NCBI GenBank assembly: GCA_037367355.1
Contig: CM074695.1
Span: forward strand, 1,116,001-1,180,000
DNA length: 64,000 bases
Source: Neoscytalidium dimidiatum
Taxonomy: Eukaryota > Ascomycota > Dothideomycetes > Botryosphaeriales > Botryosphaeriaceae
Direction of reading: 5' to 3'
Part shown: positions 57,124 to 64,000 of the stretch, piece by piece
How the letters are laid out: each line of letters begins with the position of its first letter
How positions within the stretch are numbered: position 1 is the stretch's first letter
Notes under the pieces: generated by a model
Seen by the model: the letters and a program-made list of their open reading frames with translations, nothing else
Told to the model about the DNA's origin: nothing
The model's database searches: none
Made by a program: the position numbers and the translations under genes

Positions 57124-58906
57124 ATGAGCGCCGCGGCTCTGGAAAACGGTGACCGGGAGAAGAAGGAGAAGCGGGAGGACGTGGTCGGCGTGGCGGTGGC
57201 CAACGACGACAACGACGGCGGAGACGCGGCGTCGATGCGGAGCGAGGGCGGGCGCAGCACGCACGTGCCGCTGCGGATGAAGGTCGTGTCGATTCTGCTG
57301 GTCACGGCGATCGGGTTCGGGTCGCACTGGAGCAGCGGGGTGACGGGGGCGATGAAGAGCACGCTGAAAAAGGTATGGGAAGTTGCTTTTCGCTTTTTTT
57401 TTTTTTTGGCGGGACATACATATATACATATATGGCTCGGTCAAGAGGATTCAAGGAGAGAGAGAGAGCTAACGTTGGAGAGTGGGGTCGGTTTGGCGTC
57501 GACTAGAAACTGCATATCAACAACGCGCAGTACTCGGTGCTGGAGGCTAGTGAGGACTTCATGGTCACGGCGCTGATCCTTGTCAGCGGTCTGGTCACCG
57601 ATCGGATTGGCGGCGCCGGTCAGTTTTCTCTGCTCCGTTCTCAGGTGTTGTCAGACGCGCTGATTCACGATCGATCTCAGGCGCTATGCTCTGGGGAAAT
57701 GCCATCTACAGCGTCGGCGCCATCCTGATCGCGGCCGCGACGACGGTGCGCTCGTACAAGTTCATGATCTTCGGCGTCGTGGTGCAGTCGCTCGGCGACA
57801 TCGCCACGCAGGTCGCGCAGTACAAGGTCTTCAGCTCGTGGTTCGCGCCGTCCGACGGGTTCGCGTCGACGCTCGGCTTCGAGCTGGGCATCGGCAAGAT
57901 CGGGTCGTTCGTCGGGAAGGCGACGGCCAACGTGATCGCGGAGAGGACGGGCGACTTCAGCTGGGCGTACTGGACGGCGGTCTTCATGAACCTGTTCACG
58001 AACGTGGCGACGCTGGTCTTCTGGTTCTTCACGCGGTGGTGCGGCAAGCGCTACTCGGGCACGGCGGACCCGGCGACGGGCGAGAAGCTGACGGAGAGGA
58101 ACGGGAAGTTCGAGGGGGGCAAGGTGCTGCGGCTGCCGTGGCCCTTCTGGGGCGTCATCCTCTTCTCGCTCTTCCAGACCAGCACCGCCGTCGTCTACTC
58201 GCAGAACGCCACCGAGCTGGCCGAGCAGCGCTTCGACGTCGGCGCCGTCACCGCCGGCTGGTACAGCGCCATGTCGCAGTATCTCGGCTTCTTCCTCGTC
58301 CCGCTCATCGGCATCTTCGTCGACCTGCTCGGCAACCGGCTCGCCCTCATGCTCGTCTGCGGCCTCGGCATGCTGCTGTCCATGTGCCTGGCCGCCTGGG
58401 GCCCCTCGGTCGCCGGCACCGCCGCCTCCTTCGGCATTTACGCCGTCGCCTTCGCCTTCGGCCCGACGGTCATCATCGACGGCATCCGCACCGCCATGTG
58501 GTACCAGGAGGTCTTCGGGTCCGGCTACGCCGTCAAGATTGCGGTGAACAACAGCATGAACATCATCGTCCGCATCGTCACCGGCGTCATCCAGGACCGC
58601 GACGACAACTCGTACGACAACGTCGTCATCGTCTACGTCGTGCTTGCGGCCGGCTCCGTGGTCGTTGCTACGGCATTGTTCGCGCTGGGCTTTTGGCACG
58701 TCGATTTGGGCAGGCTGCAGTGGACGAAGAAGCAGCGGTTGGCGAGGGGTGAGGTCATCAACGAGCGTAGGGAGGCATTTGAGACTGGAGAGGAAGGAAA
58801 GCGGAATAGGAAGATCAGTCTGTGCTTCTTCCTCTTGGTACTGTCTCTGATAGCGGGTGCGTGGGCTGCGTATTTCTGGGGCGTGGCTACGGGGAATAAC
58901 GATTAG
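57124..58906 (+). CDS. MFS transporter (MFSD1-like)
   Basis: Exons 57124-57372, 57507-57618 and 57681-58906 give 528 residues. Introns are 134 bases (gtatgg...gactag, containing a T13 tract) and 62 bases (gtcagt...ctcag). Using the CAG at 57530 instead would remove eight residues in frame. After an acidic cytosolic N-terminus, about 12 hydrophobic segments follow: MKVVSILLVTAIGFGSHWSS, then NNAQYSVLEASEDFMVTALI and SGLVTDRIGGAGAMLWGN, an MFS motif-A-like loop. GFELGIGKIGSF, WPFWGVILFSLFQTSTAVVY and FGPTVIIDGIRTAMWYQEVF follow. The arrangement resembles the MFSD1-type branch of the major facilitator superfamily, reported as lysosomal in animals. The substrate in fungi is not known to me. It is the only supported gene in the last 11 kb. 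Confidence 0.88.
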
Positions 58907-59523
58907 ACGTGACGTGAGGATGGCCAACGTATCAAAAAGGGGAAAGGGGTCTTAACGCAAGAGGACGTAGAAAGTATGCGATGTTTGACGAAGCCAAATT
59001 GCAAACGGCGCAAAAACAACCAACAGCTCTAGAAGCAGGCACCCGGCCACTCCCATCCTCGTTCTGTGGTCGATCATCTCGGACCTCGTTCCTACCTGCC
59101 CTCACGAAGACAAAGCATTGGCCTCCCTCGTGCCCGGAGCCAACACCGGCTCCTTTTTTCTTCTTTTCATGCCTTGTCCTCTCTCGCTTAGAAGTGCGGA
59201 CCCCTTTCCCTTCGCCCTTCGGACAGAAGTGCATCCCCAGTCACTACGTTCGAAGTTGCGGAGAGGGGCCCGCTCGTTTCCCGTCTGTTGCCGCTTTCGG
59301 CATTGCTGTCACGGTAAAAAGGGCGAACCACTGGCAGCATCGCCGAAGAGTTGCTGGTAAGCAAAAGAGAAGAAGAAAACGAAAAAGAGAGAACCACAAA
59401 TAACTCGTCGGAAGCCTGCTCAGTTCTCGTCGATAACCGACGCTTTCCTTTCGGCCGCCGCGTGCCGGTGTCCGATCCTGCGTTTTCCGCACGTCGCTGT
59501 CCGACCCTCGCGCCGCCGCTTGC

Positions 59524-59553
59524 CGTCGGTCACCGAAGGTCGTCGGTCACCGA
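59524..59553. repeat. Short tandem repeat CGTCGGTCACCGA
   Basis: Two perfect 13-base copies, 17 bases apart (59524-59536 and 59541-59553), directly precede a CA repeat. A partial third copy (GACGGTCACCGG) lies near 59604. Confidence 0.8.
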
Positions 59554-59784
59554 CACACACACACACACACATACGAGAAAGACCAAGAAAAAAAAAAAAG
59601 TGCCGACGGTCACCGGCAGAGCGCCACAACACTGCCCGGCACATTTTTGCGACGTTCGAAGTTGCGGAGGATAGGGGATAAAGAAGGTTGAGGGTCCACC
59701 ACCCCAAAGCCCTTCCCCCCCACTTCTCGCTTTTGTTCGCCGACGCAAGTGTCGGTGTCCGAGAGACTGCTCGGTTGTCGAGCT

Positions 59785-59829
59785 GTTGCGACGTTCGAAG
59801 TTGTGATTAATTGTCAACTTCGAACGTCG
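59785..59829. repeat. Perfect 17-bp inverted repeat of the motif
   Basis: TGCGACGTTCGAAGTTG at 59785-59801 and its exact reverse complement CAACTTCGAACGTCGCA at 59813-59829 flank an 11-base AT-rich loop. The whole could form a 17-bp stem hairpin or cruciform. It is the most perfect pair in the motif cluster. Confidence 0.95.
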
Positions 59830-61889
59830 CACCGGGGACCGAGATGTGCGGCAGGTTTTTTGGTGGCCGGCTGTGTCGGTCTCCGAGGGCGGTTGAAATG
59901 TCGGGTGGAGTGGTGCGGCGCGGTTCGGTGCATTCTTGTTGCTGCTTATGGGAGAAGCTTGTCAGTACGACTGAGATTGAGGCGGCTTGTGTCTGAACGA
60001 AATTTGGAGCGCGGCGCTCTTGGAAGAGCGAAGTGAAAAAAAAAAAAAAAGGTGCGACCGTCCAGGAGGGAGCCTAGGTGGTCCTGCGTAGTCTACAATA
60101 CACGCTGTTCCGCCGCCTACCGCGTTTGGCCAGGTGGAGGAGGTTGGGCGGATGAAAACACCACCTGGTTTCTCATCTATTCAGCCAAGTTGCACACGGG
60201 GGCTGCGCTGTATTCACATTTGCAAATATTTCCTCGCATCTCTCCGGGTGTGTAGTGAGCCGTCGAGCCTCCTGGTTGTGTTCTGCTGGCGCGAGGCGCA
60301 GCCACCGCGGATGATACGCAGTAAATACGGCAGGGCCTTGCTGACTGCCAAATCTTTTTTTCTTTCGCATGCTTCCTACGTTCGAAGTTGATGAGTGGCC
60401 GCCCTACCGCTTTTCCGCATCAGGCAGCACGCAGGCACGCCTCCCGCAGCTTCGAACGTCGCAAATTGGTGAATGACGGACAATTTGGATTACGGAGGCG
60501 TCGCAGATGACGTTTGCGAGAAGCGTTATGACGTTTTACTGCGCAGGAGGATGTGAGACCGCGAAAGGAGAGAGAAGGCAGGAGGTGAGGAGTCGCGTTT
60601 CGTGCAGCCGTGTCGGCGCTTGCCTCTGGGCATACGCTAGGCAACGCGATCGCTGGCTAGGACTTGCGAATGGGATTCCTGCGGGATGCCCAATCTCGTT
60701 GGAAGCGGCGCAAGCGAACGCGCGGAGGTGACCTCCGAGCGGGAGGAGGCTGCCGTCACGACGGTTTCTTTTCGCGCGCCACCGCCCCCAGCATGCGCGG
60801 GATTGGGTGCGTGGTCCGCAGCCTGGGGGTCGTACTGCTCACGCAAACGTCCGATTATCTGCACCCAACCTGCCCCGTACCGCGACTAGTAAGCAGTCGT
60901 CTTGGGCGAACAGTACAGCCCCAATCTCACACCTCCAACCTCCCGACCCCCCCTCCTGGCAGCCCACCCGATCTTGGCATCCCTGGACAACCCCGACTCC
61001 CGAGCATCTGGGCATTTGGCACCGCTGACAGTGCCATGATTTCCGCATCCCTGGGGGCTCTTAGAACGTGGGCGAGAGGGCCGTTTCCTGCCCCTTCAGA
61101 TCCTGACGGTCCCACCCCTGCCGTCCTGACGGTCCCTCAAGTTCGCTATGTTCGAAGTTATGAGGCGAGCGGCGCTGTGGCGAGGATGCTAGCCGTGTTG
61201 GGGTCTCTGCAGGAGCGGTATCCCTGTCCAGCGTCGAACGTAGGGAATTGTGAATGAAGGCAAAAGTGGACTCTTGGTCGGCCGACGTTTTCGCGGGGCC
61301 CGCCAACCTTGACCCGGCTGGCGCGTATTTCGTTACAGCACCGTGGTGTATAGGGCGGAGACGTTGCTGGTGCAATGCACAGTCCGCACAGTGAAACAGC
61401 GCAGATGAGACGCTCGAGTAGCCAAGGCCTGGCCGAGCGAGTAACTAGCATATAGAGCAGTAAACATAACTCCCAAGCGTGAAGCGTGTCGGGCATATTG
61501 GCAATGCGGCTCTAACGGATGCAACACGCAACACTGCCGGGCACACGTTTCGCGGCCTCCCTTTTCGAAGCACAGCGCTCGCCCCCCCACCGGCGCAATT
61601 CCCGAGCGCATGCATGCACAACACTCTTTTACACCATCAAAATGCAGCAGAACACGAGCGAGGCCCGCAAGCGCATCAGCTTCAAACGTCGGGACATGAT
61701 TCGAAACTGTCAGCATCGCCAGGGTGCGGTGAGACAGAGGGCGACGCTGGTGACTCGCCGGGCAAGCGCTGTGCGGATCTGTGCGCCGCCCCAGCTCCCA
61801 TTTACTCGCCCGCTCCGGGGACCTATCAATCTACCACCGACGGGAAGCTGCCAACACGCCATTGTGGCAAGCATTCTGCGGAGAAGGGT

Positions 61890-62416
61890 CAACTTCTAAC
61901 GTAGGGAGCTGAATCGATCGCAGTGCCCCCGCCCCCCCTGGCAGATAGACGCATCTCACAAGAAAGTAGACACACTCAACGATCTCCGCGGGAAGTGACG
62001 TCATCCCGTCCTTCGCTCTACCACCATTCCTGCTCCCATCCCTCCCTCTACGCGCACATCTCCTCCCCATTGCAGGGAAAGGGAGAGACATTTCAATTAG
62101 ACAACGGCCAGCAGGACCAGAGGGCCAGCCAACTTCGAACGTCGCGCATGATTCGGCCTGGTGGGAACATCGCGGTCGCTGAGTCGCCGCGCTGCTACCT
62201 CATGACGTCGCGGCCTCAGGCAATCGATTGTCGCAGGGGTCGCCTGCGTCCCAAGCATGACATTTGGCCATGACTGACCACCAAAAACAGCAGCCCGCCT
62301 CGGTCCCCACCCAATCGCGCCGAATGTATTGTCCTGTCCTTTCTGACCCGCAGGCGCCCCTCCCCGTCGGGACGTCTTCCTCACAACTTCGAACGTCGCG
62401 ACTGAATCGATCGTAG
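61890..62416 (+). repeat. Two motif copies with shared CTGAATCGATCG flank
   Basis: Copies at 61890-61923 and 62384-62416 both continue from the motif into CTGAATCGATCG(C/T)AG. The first has AACTTCTAACGTAGG, the second AACTTCGAACGTCGC. Confidence 0.75.
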
Positions 62417-64000
62417 AGGTGGCGAGTGGCTCGGTGAGCTCGCGGAATGGGGCTTGTTACACAGATCGTCGGTGCCACAGAGTCGTGGCACTGTTTGCTG
62501 GCGAGGGCGGCACGGAAACTAAGCGGTGCATGAATCTCACTGCTGGCACTGAATCGAGCGTCAGCACCAGACCGTCTTCCTTCCCGCACGACCAAAAAAA
62601 AAAAAAAAAGACCGAGTGCAACATACCCGCGAGAACTCCTCCACAGATAGCAAGCCAGTAAAGGCGACCTCCCAAGCGCTGCATCTCTCGAAGTCGAACT
62701 TACCCTCCTCGTATTCACGCCATCGTCGCCACGCGACACCTCCGGAGAGGAGCGCCCGTAGGGCTGTAGGGCTTAGCACGCACGCACGCTGATCGCCGCC
62801 TCTTTCTGACGTCAGGGCCGCCGCCCCTATTTCCCCTACTTGCCCACTGCGCGCAAATCGCCCTGCGTGCTCTGGGTCCCCGGCCAGGACAACACTTCCT
62901 CCTCCTCCCATGCATGCAGCGGCCGCCTGATCCGGTAGCTGCACCGCAACTTCGGACGTCGAGCGCGAGTCGCTCTCTCTCTCGCGCTCTCTCTCTCTCC
63001 CTCAGCGCCATCCCGGCCGGCCAATGTGGATGCGTCTCGCGACAAGTGAAAAACACAGATCTCGCATTTGCCCCTTCCCTGCGCGTCCCTGCATGCCGTC
63101 CCGCTGATCGGCCTGCTGCTGCGTGCAGCGCGATGCTTTGGGAAGCCTGGTCCGTAACTTTGGACGAGGAGAACGAGTCGTTCTGGTTCTTTCTGCGGCC
63201 GGCAGCATTGGCATTGGTCCGCCGCATGCAGGTGCCGGTGGCATTGTTTGTGTTGTCATTTCCGATGAGTGGTAGTTGCTTTTCTTTTCCTTGCCGTGCG
63301 CTCCGTAAAGTGCAGTGGTCACCGGTGGTGGCGGATGGGTAGGCGTGTCTTATTTCCGGCGCATATGGGGCTGACCGCATGTTGGTTGCCGCGTTGCCAC
63401 TTGGTGCTCTCCCTTAGCCTCCGAATCTCGAGTCTTTGCCGTCTCTTTGCTTGGGGAGCTCAGCTCTTTCCCGGAAAGACGGAGGACTGATTGTCCGAGA
63501 TTTGAGTTTGAGTTGCTCGTCGATCTTGCCATGGCGGAACACTGTCCGCAAACGGATGCGGGCGCCTTTCTGGCCGAGGCAGAGCGTGCCGGCGGCCAAA
63601 GCTCTGGGACCTGCTGGCTCCCGTCTTGCCGCTGATATTCATCTATCCTTCACCTGTGCCCCTTCACACTTGTTCTCGATTTTACATTATGGTCGATAAG
63701 AGGCCAGCTGAGCTCCCATGAGCAGCTCCACTGAGCATGGCAAAGAACTTCAAACACGATAGAATGGTCGGGGAGGGTCGCGATGGTTGGCACAGCTCTG
63801 CTCAGTCCAGTCCTCGTCAGTCAACCCACGAAAGACATTGCATGAGCACAGGGGCATCCTGTCTCCAGCAAAAAATGATGCTCACATTCTCACACAGACT
63901 TGCACATGCCCCAGAGACATATTGCCCTTAATAATATGCTGTTGTGATCTAAAGTTAATTGCTCTTTCCTTCATTTTCTTAAGTAGTGGCCCGAAGCAGT

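Larger units (their letters stand above)
52889..62961. repeat. Dispersed family of a TTCGAA-centred motif (about 22 copies)
   Basis: The consensus is GCAACTTCGAACGTCGCA. Plus-oriented copies lie near 53423, 53820, 54390, 54879, 55435, 55951, 59813, 60446, 61231, 61679, 61890, 62130, 62384 and 62945. Reverse copies lie near 52889, 54062, 55109, 59246, 59649, 59785, 60377 and 61145. Most match at 11 or more of the core positions; several match perfectly. None lies in the MFS coding region or anywhere I noticed to the left of 52.8 kb. After the core, three flavours occur: GTCGC, GTAGG and GTCTGAA. Some pairs share longer flanks. Confidence 0.8.
58907..64000. other. Gene-free region, densest part of motif cluster
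   Basis: About 5.1 kb to the right edge with no supported gene. It contains about thirteen copies of the TTCGAA-centred motif. It also holds A runs at 59588-59599, 60036-60050 and 62594-62609, a CA repeat at 59552-59571, and CT-rich DNA near 62970-63003. The last kilobase is AT-richer and featureless. Confidence 0.55.

Noticed and set aside
57677..58927. 416-codon minus-strand frame opposite the MFS gene
   Set aside because: Asp/Glu/Arg/His-rich composition is the mirror of the transporter's codons; the plus strand has clear MFS features.
52889..62961. tRNA genes suggested by GTTCGAA B-box-like motifs
   Set aside because: No copy has the cloverleaf arms, A-box spacing or acceptor stem of a tRNA.
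52889..62961. CRISPR array
   Set aside because: Spacing and orientation of the repeats are irregular, and the host is a eukaryote.

Overview
This is nuclear DNA of a filamentous ascomycete (Pezizomycotina). The genes carry short GT-AG introns of about 48-130 bases, usually with a CTAAC/CTGAC-like branch site. Gene types are typical of such fungi: a Zn2Cys6 regulator, a LaeA-like methyltransferase, a Pth11/rhodopsin-like receptor, small secreted cysteine-rich proteins, a mucin-like GPI-anchored protein and an F-box protein. Exon models were worked out by hand from reading frame, splice signals and family resemblance. No database search was run, so family names are recognition, not search results.

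Region 1 (1-17.2 kb) is more AT-rich, gene-poor and accessory in character. A mitochondrial PPR-like gene runs off the left edge and carries an in-frame 60-base duplication there. It is followed by a six-cysteine secreted protein (3.9-4.5 kb), an Erg6-type sterol methyltransferase pseudogene with an in-frame TAG (5.0-6.2 kb), a putative amidoligase (7.9-9.2 kb), a secreted M43 metalloprotease (9.7-10.7 kb), a two-helix membrane protein of unknown function (11.0-12.1 kb) and a 13-cysteine secreted protein (14.3-14.8 kb). Long AT-rich stretches between them show no gene.

Region 2 (17.8-31 kb) is GC-rich. It holds a LaeA-like methyltransferase, an unrecognised three-exon gene, a Zn2Cys6 transcription factor, a small secreted peptide with the cysteine spacing of a CS-alpha-beta defensin (28.0-28.7 kb), and a predicted mitochondrial protein of unknown function.

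Region 3 (31.5-45 kb) has a secreted FAD oxidoreductase, a divergent membrane-anchored ATP-grasp-like protein and an alpha/beta hydrolase side by side. This is a possible small metabolic set, but that is inference. Then come a degenerate GC-rich coding relic, a rhodopsin-type receptor, an F-box gene with a probable frameshift at its start, and a protein built of degenerate RDxxG repeats.

Region 4 (45-52.4 kb) holds two surface proteins: a membrane-anchored pepsin-fold protein lacking the usual first catalytic Asp motif, and a Ser/Thr-rich GPI-anchored mucin-like protein.

Region 5 (52.4-64 kb) contains only one gene, an MFS transporter. The rest carries at least 22 copies, in both orientations, of a short motif (consensus GCAACTTCGAACGTCGCA). 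One pair forms a perfect 17-bp inverted repeat around an 11-base loop, and several copies share longer flanks. This dispersed intergenic motif family is the most unusual structure in the window.
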